Source: an uncultured Algibacter sp. (GTDB lineage: Bacteria; Bacteroidota; Bacteroidia; Flavobacteriales; Flavobacteriaceae). From it: a stretch of DNA of 64,000 bases. The stretch is from NCBI RefSeq assembly GCF_947487605.1, contig NZ_CANKXK010000008.1:110373-174372 (forward strand), given 5' to 3'. The position numbers and the translations under genes were made by a program. Below the pieces are notes generated by a model. The model was not told the DNA's origin, made no database searches, and was given only the letters and a program-made list of their open reading frames with translations. The stretch's first letter is position 1. Each line of letters begins with the position of its first letter. Below, piece by piece: positions 27,522 through 37,127 of the stretch.

Positions 27522-28880
27522 TTAAACAATCAAATCTACCAAATCTTCAATCTTAGAAATTAATTGAATCTGAATAGCAGTATTTTTCAATGAAATTTTA
27601 TTGTATTTAGACACAAAAATGGTTGAAAAACCAAGTTTTTCTGCTTCAAGGATGCGTTGTTCAACACGTTGTACTGGACGTATTTCTCCAGACAAACCAA
27701 CCTCAGCAGCAAAACAAAAATCTTTTTGAAGCGATACATCTTCATTGGAGGATAAAATAGAAGCAACAACTGCCAAATCTATTGCAGGGTCATCAACTGT
27801 TATACCGCCCGTAATATTTAAAAACACATCTTTGGCTCCTAAACGAAATCCTGCTCGTTTTTCTAAAACAGCCAGTAGCATATTAAGACGTTTCGCATTA
27901 AAACCTGTGGCGCTACGTTGTGGTGTACCATAAACTGCTGTACTAACTAATGCTTGAACTTCAATCATTAGTGGACGCATACCTTCCAAGGTTGCAGCAA
28001 TAGCATTACCCGAAAGCTCTTCGTCCTTTTTAGAAATTAAAATCTCTGAGGGGTTTGAAACTTCTCGCAAACCTGAACCTTGCATTTCATAAATACCCAA
28101 TTCATTGGTAGAGCCAAAACGGTTTTTATGCGCTCTTAAAATTCTAAATACATGATTTCGGTCGCCCTCAAATTGCAAAACGGTATCTACCATATGCTCT
28201 AAAATTTTTGGACCTGCAATATTTCCATCTTTTGTGATATGACCAATTAACAATACAGGGGTTGCTGTTTCTTTAGCAAACTTTATAAGCTCTGTAGTAC
28301 ACTCTTTTATTTGCGAAATACTACCTGAAGACGATTCTATATAATCGCTATGTAAGGTTTGTATAGAGTCAATAATTACTACGTCAGGTTGGAGCGAAGC
28401 GATTTGCTTAAAGATATTTTGTGTTTTAGTTTCCGTTAAAATATAGCAATTACTATTTTCTGGATTGATGCGTTCGGCACGCATTTTTATTTGTTTCTGA
28501 CTTTCTTCACCTGAAACATATAAAGTCTTGTATGGTAATTTTAATGAAATTTGAAGCAACAAGGTACTCTTACCAATTCCTGGTTCTCCTCCTAACAAGG
28601 TTAATGAACCTGGAACAATACCCCCACCCAAAACACGATTGAATTCTGAATCAAAAGTATTTAACCGTGGTTCTTTTGAGGTATCAATTTCATTAATTCG
28701 TAAAGGAACTGAAGCGCGTTTTACACTTGAAGTTGGCGTTTTCCAATCGCTCTTTTCTGGCTTTTGAATAAGTTCTTCAACAATGGTATTCCATTCTTTA
28801 CAGGCATTACATTGTCCTTGCCATTTAGCATATTGAGTTCCGCAGTTCTGACAAAAAAAAGTAGTTTTTACTTTAACCAT
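27522..28880 (-). CDS. radA: DNA repair protein RadA
   Basis: 452 residues. It is a RecA-like ATPase that promotes branch migration in recombinational repair. N-terminal zinc finger with Cys10, Cys13, Cys24 and Cys27; Walker A GGEPGIGKSTL around residue 97; the RadA-specific KNRFGSTNE motif; and a C-terminal Lon-protease-like domain (ITGGITVDDPAIDLAVVASI) without the protease role. Transcribed alone or with the downstream-lying minus-strand genes; 172 bp separate it from ileS. Confidence 0.96.
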   Translation of the reverse strand: MVKVKTTFFCQNCGTQYAKWQGQCNACKEWNTIVEELIQKPEKSDWKTPTSSVKRASVPLRINEIDTSKEPRLNTFDSEFNRVLGGGIVPGSLTLLGGEPGIGKSTLLLQISLKLPYKTLYVSGEESQKQIKMRAERINPENSNCYILTETKTQNIFKQIASLQPDVVIIDSIQTLHSDYIESSSGSISQIKECTTELIKFAKETATPVLLIGHITKDGNIAGPKILEHMVDTVLQFEGDRNHVFRILRAHKNRFGSTNELGIYEMQGSGLREVSNPSEILISKKDEELSGNAIAATLEGMRPLMIEVQALVSTAVYGTPQRSATGFNAKRLNMLLAVLEKRAGFRLGAKDVFLNITGGITVDDPAIDLAVVASILSSNEDVSLQKDFCFAAEVGLSGEIRPVQRVEQRILEAEKLGFSTIFVSKYNKISLKNTAIQIQLISKIEDLVDLIV

Positions 28881-28947
28881 AGCTTAAGATATTGGGTTAT
28901 TGAAGGTTTTTAGTAAATACCTTAAAAACTATTTTACAATTCATCTT

Positions 28948-30099
28948 TTAGTAGCCAAAATCTTCCTTAATTAAATTGGCTTTTTCTAGCATTAAATCTT
29001 TTGTTAAACCCGCAATTTCATCAAGAATGTAAGCCGATTGATAGGTTCTCATAGCCTTTTTAGGTTCGCCCGTTTCTTCGTAAAAGCGCGCTAAATAATA
29101 GTTTCCTAACAAGGCTTTTGGATATTGCTTTCTGGCTATTTTACCAAGCTCTTCATAGTATTGAAAGTCTTCGTTTTTTTCGATAGCTGCCGCTATAGCT
29201 TTAAAATCGTTAATTAATATTTGCTTATCTATAGCAAACAAATCGTAGATAGTTTGATATTTTTCTTGTAAATAAGTCACTGGAGAATCCTCTAACTTAA
29301 GGATAGATTCTTTGTATTCTTTTTTAGATATAGGTTGAAATACTAGAAATATACTCTCTATCGCTTTAGGAATCGCATGTGCAGGAATCGAATAATGTGA
29401 AGGCCCCTCGAAATTATCATAGTTGTATAAAACATTTTTATTATCGACAGTTTTAATGCTTGTGTTTAAAGCTTCTGTCATTTGTCTTATGGATTTGGAA
29501 TCATTATTGGTACCAGCCAAATAATAAAAAATCTTTGATTGTACTTTCCCGAGTCTTTCAGGAATGTAATCCAACATGTTTGGAGCTAACTCTGGACTTA
29601 TTGCTATATAAGCTTGAAATAATGGATCTGATTTTAACAAATAATAATTGATAAAATTAGCCGTTTCCCCATGCCCTACTGCAACTCTAAAATTAACCGT
29701 TCTATAGGTGCTCTCTATATATGGAATAAGTTCCATTCCTAAGAACTCGAAAAAAGCCGCGCCTGTTTCAATTGGTAACGAATTTTGTTCAGAATACAAG
29801 CAATCGTCGTAACGCTTATCTAATTGATTGACGCCAACCACTATGGCTTCTGGCATATCTTCCCAATAGGAATAATAATCTACATTTCCAGCAACAGCTT
29901 CAAACATATAGTCGCCATCTAAAGCAAGAATTATAGGATAGCTTTTATCTTCATTACTATTATAACCACGAGGTACTTGTATTTTAATTTCTCGTGTTTC
30001 TCCTAATTTTGAAGATTCTATAGTTTCGTATTTAACCTGGGCGAAAGTAATATTCAACATACAAAACAATGCTAAAAAAAAGAGGGTTGGTTTTTTCAT
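28948..30099 (-). CDS. Esterase-like alpha/beta-hydrolase protein lacking the nucleophile serine
   Basis: 383 residues. Signal peptide MKKPTLFFLALFCMLNITFA. Residues 25-275 follow the Fes/IroE esterase family: LGETREIKIQVPRGY, PIILALDGDYMFEA and YIAISPELAPN. The nucleophile elbow, normally GHSxGG, is GHGETA (142-147), with Gly144 where the serine should be; the base call is unambiguous (GGG CAT GGG). The late His motif is kept (EGPSHYSIPAHAIPKAIE). The last ~100 residues look like TPR repeats (ALLGNYYLARFYEETGEPKK). Likely a binding or scaffolding protein rather than an esterase. Confidence 0.82.
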   Translation of the reverse strand: MKKPTLFFLALFCMLNITFAQVKYETIESSKLGETREIKIQVPRGYNSNEDKSYPIILALDGDYMFEAVAGNVDYYSYWEDMPEAIVVGVNQLDKRYDDCLYSEQNSLPIETGAAFFEFLGMELIPYIESTYRTVNFRVAVGHGETANFINYYLLKSDPLFQAYIAISPELAPNMLDYIPERLGKVQSKIFYYLAGTNNDSKSIRQMTEALNTSIKTVDNKNVLYNYDNFEGPSHYSIPAHAIPKAIESIFLVFQPISKKEYKESILKLEDSPVTYLQEKYQTIYDLFAIDKQILINDFKAIAAAIEKNEDFQYYEELGKIARKQYPKALLGNYYLARFYEETGEPKKAMRTYQSAYILDEIAGLTKDLMLEKANLIKEDFGY

Positions 30100-30186
30100 T
30101 TTATGACGATTTGAGATTTATTACGGGCAAGTTAAGAAATTAACCTAGAGATAAAAAGCAAAGTTTTGAAACCTTATTAAAGGGTT

Positions 30187-31155
30187 TTAAACTTTTTTAG
30201 GCTGCTTCTTTCTATTATAAATTGGCAAGTATATTAATGATAGCCCTCCTAGAATAATAATCATAAGTGTTTGTGATGCCCACATAATCCAACCAAAAGC
30301 GCGACTTGGGTCTTCTGGAATATTGAATAATAAAAATGCTAACACAATGGCTTCTGGATAAGAACCTATACCTCCATTTGTGGCAGCAATGCTAAAACTT
30401 GCAGCAATAAAACCTATTAAAATAGCTGCAAAAGGTATGTTTTGCATTTGCTCTAATGAAAATGAGGTGACATAAAACATGAGTACATACATCCCCCAAA
30501 TAAACAAGGTATGAAAGATGAATGCCCATTTCTTTTTCATTTTAAAAATACTTAAAGCACCCTCAATTAAACCATTTACAAAGTTTTTAATCTTTAAAGC
30601 AATTTTAGACTTGCTTTTTTTTATAAATCTTGTAAATAAGAAGATTAAAACTAATAATCCTCCAAATGCCATTGTTATTTTGGTTGGATTAAATTTTTCT
30701 ACTAAAAAGCCATAAATAAAATCGAATTGCAGAAAAAGTGTAACACTTATAATACCAATCATAACAATCATATCGGCTATTCTTTCTGCAACTATAGTCC
30801 CGAAACCTTTTTCAAAAGGGACGTCCTCGTAATTTGTAAGAATGGAAGCTCTAGCCACTTCTCCAGCTCTTGGAATTGTATAGTTTATTAAGTAGGTAGC
30901 AAATACAGCCATAACACTATTAGCTAATCTAATTTTATAGCCCAATGGTTCTAACTGAAATTGCCAACGATAAGCTCTAGAAAGGTGACTTAATAGTCCT
31001 AAAAACATACCCAGAATAATCCAGGTATAGTCAGCTTTTTTGACATATTCTAGCAATTCAACAATAGAAATCTGAGACAGAGAATACCAGACTAAAAAAA
31101 CTCCCAAAAGTAATGGGAGTGCTATTTTTAATATTCTCTTAATATTTAGTTTCAA
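30187..31155 (-). CDS. Lysylphosphatidylglycerol synthase-like/flippase-like membrane protein
   Basis: 322 residues with about eight hydrophobic segments. It belongs to the UPF0104/YbhN group related to the membrane half of MprF: typical segments are SHLSRAYRWQFQLEPLGYKI, TYLINYTIPRAGEVARASIL and ATNGGIGSYPEAIVLAFLLF. Related proteins flip or transfer lipids; no synthase domain is attached here. It lies 4 bp downstream of panD, so is co-transcribed with panC-panD. Confidence 0.88.
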   Translation of the reverse strand: MKLNIKRILKIALPLLLGVFLVWYSLSQISIVELLEYVKKADYTWIILGMFLGLLSHLSRAYRWQFQLEPLGYKIRLANSVMAVFATYLINYTIPRAGEVARASILTNYEDVPFEKGFGTIVAERIADMIVMIGIISVTLFLQFDFIYGFLVEKFNPTKITMAFGGLLVLIFLFTRFIKKSKSKIALKIKNFVNGLIEGALSIFKMKKKWAFIFHTLFIWGMYVLMFYVTSFSLEQMQNIPFAAILIGFIAASFSIAATNGGIGSYPEAIVLAFLLFNIPEDPSRAFGWIMWASQTLMIIILGGLSLIYLPIYNRKKQPKKV

Positions 31156-31159
31156 AAAT

Positions 31160-31510
31160 CTATTTTAATAAATTAGTTGCTTCATCTGGAAATACTAACG
31201 AAGGCTTAAATACTTTAGCTTTTTCAATATCCATAAAAGCATAAGTAATTAAAATAAGGGTATCTCCAACAGATACTTTACGAGCAGCCGCTCCATTAAG
31301 CGTGATTTCTCCACTAGCTCTAGGCCCAGGAATACAATAGGTTTCAAGACGTTCCCCATTGTCATTATTTACAATTTGAACCTTTTCTCCTTGAATTATA
31401 TTAGCGGCATCCATTAAATCTTCATCGATAGTTATACTACCTATATAATTGAGTTCTGCACCTGTGCATTTAACTCTATGAATCTTAGATTTTACTACTT
31501 GAATTTGCAT
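31160..31510 (-). CDS. panD: Aspartate 1-decarboxylase precursor
   Basis: 116 residues. It makes beta-alanine for pantothenate. The proenzyme self-cleaves between Gly24 and Ser25 (NYIGSITID) to create the pyruvoyl group; the downstream [20 protein letters not shown] pattern is complete. It lies 13 bp after panC, whose enzyme uses its product. Confidence 0.97.
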   Translation of the reverse strand: MQIQVVKSKIHRVKCTGAELNYIGSITIDEDLMDAANIIQGEKVQIVNNDNGERLETYCIPGPRASGEITLNGAAARKVSVGDTLILITYAFMDIEKAKVFKPSLVFPDEATNLLK

Positions 31511-31523
31511 ATGGCAAAGGTAA

Positions 31524-32375
31524 TTAATTTAATGCGATATTATCAATCAGTCTAATATCATCTGCATATACGGCGATAAAGGCTCTATATGCTTTTTTCT
31601 TTGATTTTCTTTTGATTGGTTTTAAGGTTTTAGCATCTGCTATTATGAAGTATTCTAATTCTAACAAATCATGCTTAGCAAATTGTTTTTCAACCCACTC
31701 CGAAACTTTATTAGCACTTTTTGTGCCAAATTTTTCGTTGGCAGATTTTAAAGTTTTATAAATGAAAGGTGCTGCTTTAGCATACTCTGGTTTCAACCTT
31801 GTATTTCGCGAACTCATAGCCAATCCGTTAGTTTCACGATGTATTTTACAGCCAATTACATTAACTGAAATATTGTGTTTTTCAACCAACTTCTTTATTA
31901 TCTGTAACTGCTGAAAATCCTTTTCTCCAAAATATGCATCGTGCGGTTTTACAATCTCAAATAAACGCTTCACTATAGTACCAACACCATTAAAATGCCC
32001 ATTACGAAATTTGCCTTCCATTTCAAACTCCAAACCATCAAATTCAAAATTTTTGGAAACCGCATTTCCTTCGTAAACATCTTCCACCGTCGGTGCATAA
32101 ACACATATTTTGTCCTTACTTACCGTTTTTAGTAATTCGACATCGCTCTCCAAAGTTCTTGGATATTTTAGCAAATCTTCCTTATTATCAAACTGGGTTG
32201 GGTTTACAAAAATGCTAACAACAACTCTTTCATTATTCTCAAGAGCCTTTTTAACTAAAGCCAGATGTCCCTCGTGCAAAGCTCCCATTGTTGGAACTAA
32301 TCCAACACTAAATCCTTTGGCTTTAAAAGATTTTAAGAATGCCTTTAATTGATTTTTTTCTGAATAAACTTCCAC
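31524..32375 (-). CDS. panC: Pantoate-beta-alanine ligase
   Basis: 283 residues, start GTG at 32375. It joins pantoate and beta-alanine with [21 protein letters not shown] holds the HIGH motif, [16 protein letters not shown] the substrate region, and [11 protein letters not shown] the KMSKS equivalent. Forms an operon with panD and the flippase-like gene. A minus-strand TAAGTTTG (32400-32407) 24 bp upstream could be its -7 box. Confidence 0.97.
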   Translation of the reverse strand: MEVYSEKNQLKAFLKSFKAKGFSVGLVPTMGALHEGHLALVKKALENNERVVVSIFVNPTQFDNKEDLLKYPRTLESDVELLKTVSKDKICVYAPTVEDVYEGNAVSKNFEFDGLEFEMEGKFRNGHFNGVGTIVKRLFEIVKPHDAYFGEKDFQQLQIIKKLVEKHNISVNVIGCKIHRETNGLAMSSRNTRLKPEYAKAAPFIYKTLKSANEKFGTKSANKVSEWVEKQFAKHDLLELEYFIIADAKTLKPIKRKSKKKAYRAFIAVYADDIRLIDNIALN

Positions 32376-32438
32376 TTTTTAATAAAAAATTAACGCTTGC
32401 AAACTTAAGATTTTACAACCAATCTGCATAAATTTTTG

Positions 32439-32446
32439 TACTTTTG
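32439..32446 (+). promoter_or_regulatory. -7 box for the glycogen-synthase-like gene
   Basis: TACTTTTG matches TAnnTTTG and lies 38 bp before the ATG at 32485, in the divergent panC intergenic region. Confidence 0.4.
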
Positions 32447-32484
32447 CGTGTTTTTTATTTTGAATCTTCAAAAGCAAACTATTT

Positions 32485-33294
32485 ATGAAAGATAAGAGGA
32501 TATTATATGTATCATCTGAAGTAGTACCTTATTTACCTGAAACCGAAATTTCTTCAATGTCGTTTGAAGCACCAAGATTGGTGAATCAACAAGGTGGTCA
32601 AATAAGAATATTTATGCCAAGATACGGGAATATTAATGAGAGAAGACATCAACTACATGAAGTTATCAGGCTTTCTGGTATAAACTTGGTAATAAATGAT
32701 TTGGACATGCCTCTTATTATTAAAGTAGCATCAATTCCGAAAGAACGTATTCAAGTTTATTTTATTGATAATGATGAATATTTTAAGCGTAAAGCTACGT
32801 TAACCGACGAAAATGGCGAGTTGTTTTCTGATAATGATGAACGTGCTATTTTCTTTGCAAAAGGTGTTATTGAAACGGTAAAAAAATTGAATTGGTCACC
32901 AGATATAATTCACGTTCATGGTTGGCTTGCTTCTTTATTACCTTTATACTTAAAAGAGTATTATAAAGATGAGCCGCTTTTTAACGAAAGTAAAATTGTA
33001 ACTTCTATATACAATCAAAGTTTTAACAATACGTTAAATAAAGATATGTTTAATAAGATTAAATTTGACAATATAGATGAAGAAGCCTTTAAGTCGCTTG
33101 AAGAACCTACATTTAATAATTTGATGAAAATTGCCATTGATTATTCTGATGCTCTAATAATAGGCTCTGAAGAACTTCCAGAAACTTTAAACAATTATTT
33201 AAAAGACTCAGAAAAACCTATTTTAGAATACAAAAGTAAGGATGAATTTGGTCCAGCTTACACAGAATTTTTTAATTCAGAAGTTTTAAGCTAA
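32485..33294 (+). CDS. Single-domain glycogen/starch-synthase-like protein (GT5 N-terminal half only)
   Basis: 269 residues, about half of a GT5 glycogen synthase. MKDKRILYVSSEVVPYLPE and PDIIHVHGWLASLLPLYLKE match the N-terminal Rossmann domain. The ADP-glucose-binding KTGGL motif expected near residue 18 is replaced by PETEISSM, and the whole C-terminal catalytic domain is missing; no remnant of it follows in any frame before the next gene. I therefore doubt that it makes glycogen. It is conserved in my memory of flavobacteria next to panC and DUF4270. The DUF4270 gene follows after 21 bp. Confidence 0.8.
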   Translation: MKDKRILYVSSEVVPYLPETEISSMSFEAPRLVNQQGGQIRIFMPRYGNINERRHQLHEVIRLSGINLVINDLDMPLIIKVASIPKERIQVYFIDNDEYFKRKATLTDENGELFSDNDERAIFFAKGVIETVKKLNWSPDIIHVHGWLASLLPLYLKEYYKDEPLFNESKIVTSIYNQSFNNTLNKDMFNKIKFDNIDEEAFKSLEEPTFNNLMKIAIDYSDALIIGSEELPETLNNYLKDSEKPILEYKSKDEFGPAYTEFFNSEVLS

Positions 33295-33315
33295 ACGATT
33301 CATTAATAAAGATAT

Positions 33316-34941
33316 ATGAAGAAGATATTTAAAGCCCTTAAATTTACTGGTGCCGTTGCATTTTTAATTTTAACACTTATAGCTTGCGATAAAGAGTTCA
33401 ATTCCATTGACAGTGATGTTCTAGGAAAAGAAAATTCGAATTTTAGTACAAGCCTATACAACATAACTCCATTAGCCTACAATAAAAAACTAGAGGCTGT
33501 ACAAATAAATGGATTACAGTCTAATCTCCTAGGCTATTATAATGATCCATTATATGGGGGCACAACAGCTAGTATAATTACTCAGTTAGTGCCTGTAGCA
33601 TACGATCCAGATTTTGGTGTAAATCCAGAGATAGAATCTGTGGTATTAAACATACCATATTTTAGTACTGCAACTGGTGTCGAAAATGAAGTTACTACAT
33701 ATAAATTAGATTCTTTATATGGTAATGCATCTGCCCCGATTAAACTAACAGTTTATCAAAGTAATTATTTCTTAAGAGATTTTAATCCAGAAGGTGACCC
33801 TAATACTGCACAAAACTATTTCTCAAAAGCTGATAGAGACTTAACAAACCCTACTCATAATTTTGCTATGAGTAATAATACTACTGTAGACTTTGATGAT
33901 CAAATTATTGGTCTACCAATTCTTGAAGTTTCAAATTTTACACCAAGCCCTTTAGCTACAGAAATTATTACAGGAACTGGAGAGGATGAAGTAAAAACGT
34001 ATTCAATTCCTGCTCTTAGAGAAGAACTAGACAATGATTTTTGGAAAGCAGCCATTATAGATAAACAAGACGACCCAGTTTTAAGCAATGCTAATAATTT
34101 TAAAAATTATTTTAGAGGCTTATATATAAAAACAGAAGCTATAGCTGATAACGGCAGTATGATTTTACTTAATCTAGCTTCAACCGATGCTAACATTACC
34201 ATTAATTATACCCATGGAGAAACTGATGCTAGAACAGAAGCTACTTATGTTTTAAATTTTAATGGCAATAGGCTTAATACGTTTATTAATGACTACAGCT
34301 TCAACTCGATGCCACTTGCTGATGGTGATGACGGTTTAGGAGATGAAAAATTATTACTTAAAGGAACTGCTGGATCTATGACAATTATAGATTTATTTGG
34401 AAGTGAAGATTTAGAATCGCTAAAAGCTGATTTTATAGAAGGTGATAATGTAAAAAGGCTTATTAATGAAGCTCGTTTAACAATTATCGAAGATGAGCAA
34501 AGCATTGACCCTGACGATGAAAATCACGAATATGACAGAATTTATGCTTACGATATTAATAACAATAATGTAACTGCAGATTATAGTTTCGACCCAACCG
34601 AAAACACAGCACAGCCTTTAAATTCTAAAGTTGTTAGCTTAGGGCAAAGAGATACTATAATGATTGATAATACAATACATAAAGGCTATAAAATACGTAT
34701 CACCGAGCATATAAAAAACATTATTTTTAGAGACTCCATGAATACAAAGCTAGGTTTAGTAATTTCTAATAATGTTAACTATATTACAGGTGTAGAAATT
34801 ATAAATAATAATGACCTTGAAAGAATTCCAGCTGCTACTATTTTAACTTCTAGAGGCACTGTATTACATGGTAGCAATGACAACGTTGATGCAAAAAAGC
34901 GTTTGAAATTAGAAATATATTATACAGAACCCAATAACTAA
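33316..34941 (+). CDS. DUF4270 lipoprotein
   Basis: 541 residues. The N-terminus reads MKKIFKALKFTGAVAFLILT, then LIAC with the lipobox cysteine at residue 24. The start of the mature part (NFSTSLYNITPLAYNKKLEA), the GYYNDPLYGGTTASIITQLV segment and the long beta-rich body match DUF4270, a family of surface lipoproteins of Bacteroidetes with unknown function. It sits 21 bp after the glycogen-synthase-like gene and 6 bp before glmS, so the three are likely one transcript. This hints at a role in cell envelope, which glmS supplies with amino sugar. Confidence 0.85.
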   Translation: MKKIFKALKFTGAVAFLILTLIACDKEFNSIDSDVLGKENSNFSTSLYNITPLAYNKKLEAVQINGLQSNLLGYYNDPLYGGTTASIITQLVPVAYDPDFGVNPEIESVVLNIPYFSTATGVENEVTTYKLDSLYGNASAPIKLTVYQSNYFLRDFNPEGDPNTAQNYFSKADRDLTNPTHNFAMSNNTTVDFDDQIIGLPILEVSNFTPSPLATEIITGTGEDEVKTYSIPALREELDNDFWKAAIIDKQDDPVLSNANNFKNYFRGLYIKTEAIADNGSMILLNLASTDANITINYTHGETDARTEATYVLNFNGNRLNTFINDYSFNSMPLADGDDGLGDEKLLLKGTAGSMTIIDLFGSEDLESLKADFIEGDNVKRLINEARLTIIEDEQSIDPDDENHEYDRIYAYDINNNNVTADYSFDPTENTAQPLNSKVVSLGQRDTIMIDNTIHKGYKIRITEHIKNIIFRDSMNTKLGLVISNNVNYITGVEIINNNDLERIPAATILTSRGTVLHGSNDNVDAKKRLKLEIYYTEPNN

Positions 34942-34947
34942 AAAAGT

Positions 34948-36795
34948 ATGTGCGGTATTGTCGGTTATATTGGTTCTAGAGAAGCTTACCCAATCATTAT
35001 TGAAGGCTTAAAACGCTTAGAATACCGAGGATACGACAGCGCAGGAGTAGCACTATTTGATGGTACAGAACTTAAAGTAAGTAAAACCAAAGGAAAAGTT
35101 GCAGATTTAGAGGACCGCGTTCAATCTGAAATTAATAAAAATGGCAGCCTTGGTATAGGCCATACAAGATGGGCAACACATGGCATTCCTAACGATATAA
35201 ACTCACATCCGCATGTATCAAACTCTGGTGATTTAGTAATCATCCATAACGGCATTATTGAAAACTACGAATCTCTTAAAAAAGAATTAATTACTAGAGG
35301 TTATACATTCGAATCAGACACCGATACAGAAGTTTTAGTCAATTTAATTGAAGATGTAAAACTAAAGGAAAATGTAAAACTTGGCAAAGCGGTACAAATT
35401 GCATTAAACCAAGTTATAGGTGCCTATGCTATTGCTGTTTTTGATCAAACTCGCCCAGACGAAATTGTAATAGCACGCTTAGGAAGCCCATTAGCAATTG
35501 GTGTTGGAGAAAATGAATTTTTTATTGCAAGTGATGCTTCTCCTTTTCTAGAATACACTAAAAATGCCATCTATCTAGAAGATGAAGAAATGGCTATTAT
35601 TAGGCTCAATAAAGATGTTAAAATAAGAAAAATTAAAGACGACTCTTTTGTTGACCCCTACGTCCAAGAACTTCAAATAAGTCTGGAACAAATTGAAAAA
35701 GGTGGTTACGACCATTTTATGCTTAAGGAAATACATGAGCAACCTAAAGCAATTAATGATACTTATAGAGGTAGATTAAATAGACAACAAGGTATTATAA
35801 AAATGTCAGGCGTCGAGGATAACATGAAAAAGTTCTTGAACGCAAACCGAATTGTTATTGTTGCATGTGGTACCTCATGGCATGCTGGCTTAGTTGCAGA
35901 ATATATATTTGAAGACTTAGCTAGAGTTCCTGTAGAAGTAGAATACGCTTCAGAATTTAGATACAGGAATCCCGTTATCACAGAAAATGATGTCGTTATA
36001 GCTATTTCACAATCTGGAGAAACAGCAGATACATTAGCTGCCATAAAATTAGCAAAATCAAAAGGAGCTTTTGTTTTTGGAGTATGTAACGTGGTTGGTT
36101 CCTCTATTGCAAGAGAAACACATGCTGGAGCGTACACCCACGCAGGTCCAGAAATTGGAGTCGCTTCTACAAAAGCATTTACTACGCAAATAACAGTATT
36201 AACTTTAATGGCTCTTAGATTAGCCAGTGCAAAAGGAACAATAAGTAGAGTAGATTTTCGCCAACATCTTTTAGAATTAGAAATGATTCCAAAAAAAGTT
36301 GAAAAAGCTTTAGAATCGGATGCTCATATAAAAATGATTGCCGATATATATAAAGATGTTAGTAATTTCCTTTACTTAGGAAGAGGTTATAATTTTCCCG
36401 TTGCCCTAGAAGGCGCATTAAAGTTAAAAGAGATTTCTTATATCCATGCAGAAGGCTATCCAGCTGCAGAAATGAAACATGGCCCAATAGCTTTAATAGA
36501 TGAAAACATGCCAATTGTAGTAATCGCTACCAAAAAAGGACATTACGAAAAAGTTGTAAGTAATATTCAAGAAATTAAATCTCGCAAAGGGAAAATAATC
36601 GGTATTGTTACCGAAGGAGATATTCAAGTTAAGGAATTAGCAGATCACGTTATTGAAGTTCCTGAAACTCTTGATTCCTTATCACCTCTAGTAACAACTA
36701 TTCCGCTACAATTGCTATCTTATCATATTGCCGTACTACTAAACAAGAATGTAGATCAACCCAGAAATCTGGCCAAATCTGTGACCGTTGAATAA
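34948..36795 (+). CDS. glmS: Glutamine-fructose-6-phosphate aminotransferase (isomerizing)
   Basis: 615 residues. It makes glucosamine 6-phosphate for peptidoglycan and lipopolysaccharide. Cys2 (MCGIVGYIGSREA) is the glutaminase nucleophile; RWATHG and HNGIIENY follow. Two SIS domains hold the sugar-phosphate loop SQSGETADT and the second STKAFTTQ; the C-terminus PRNLAKSVTVE is the standard end. Its message is probably shared with the DUF4270 gene. Confidence 0.97.
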   Translation: MCGIVGYIGSREAYPIIIEGLKRLEYRGYDSAGVALFDGTELKVSKTKGKVADLEDRVQSEINKNGSLGIGHTRWATHGIPNDINSHPHVSNSGDLVIIHNGIIENYESLKKELITRGYTFESDTDTEVLVNLIEDVKLKENVKLGKAVQIALNQVIGAYAIAVFDQTRPDEIVIARLGSPLAIGVGENEFFIASDASPFLEYTKNAIYLEDEEMAIIRLNKDVKIRKIKDDSFVDPYVQELQISLEQIEKGGYDHFMLKEIHEQPKAINDTYRGRLNRQQGIIKMSGVEDNMKKFLNANRIVIVACGTSWHAGLVAEYIFEDLARVPVEVEYASEFRYRNPVITENDVVIAISQSGETADTLAAIKLAKSKGAFVFGVCNVVGSSIARETHAGAYTHAGPEIGVASTKAFTTQITVLTLMALRLASAKGTISRVDFRQHLLELEMIPKKVEKALESDAHIKMIADIYKDVSNFLYLGRGYNFPVALEGALKLKEISYIHAEGYPAAEMKHGPIALIDENMPIVVIATKKGHYEKVVSNIQEIKSRKGKIIGIVTEGDIQVKELADHVIEVPETLDSLSPLVTTIPLQLLSYHIAVLLNKNVDQPRNLAKSVTVE

Positions 36796-37127
36796 AACGT
36801 GCGTCTAACTCTTAATTGACCTATAAATTATTAAAGTCTTGCTTGTTAACAAAAGTATTGGAACGACTTAGCTATTGCTCAGTTAGATATCCTAATTTAT
36901 CTTTAGAAGACATTATCGGATAATTCTTGTGCTAAGACTCTTTAATTTTGTGACATGATATTTTACGATTTTTATAAAATAACTAAACTAAAAATGCATA
37001 ATTAACAAAAAAACAGCTATATTTTTTGTTAAAAAATATTATGCATGCATAATTTTTTATTGATTTTATTTAATATTGAACATATTATATTTATATTGCT
37101 CGAACAAATTAACTTAACTAATTTCTA
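36796..37127. promoter_or_regulatory. Gene-free region with a large hairpin upstream of TonB receptor
   Basis: No ORF. TTAACAAAAAA (37002-37012) pairs with TTTTTTGTTAA (37022-37032), and outside it ATGCATAA (36994-37001) pairs with TTATGCAT (37039-37046), leaving a 6-nt bulge. The right arm continues as the 16-bp palindrome ATTATGCATGCATAAT (37038-37053). This lies 75-134 bp upstream of the receptor ATG and could be an operator or leader structure. No clean TAnnTTTG box was seen. Confidence 0.4.

Noticed and set aside
32485..33315. Glycogen synthase gene broken by a frameshift
   Set aside because: No C-terminal GT5 domain is seen in any frame before the DUF4270 gene 21 bp later, so it is a natural half-size gene.
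35763..36137. 124-codon antisense ORF inside glmS
   Set aside because: It is the reverse-strand shadow of a strongly conserved gene, with no family resemblance.
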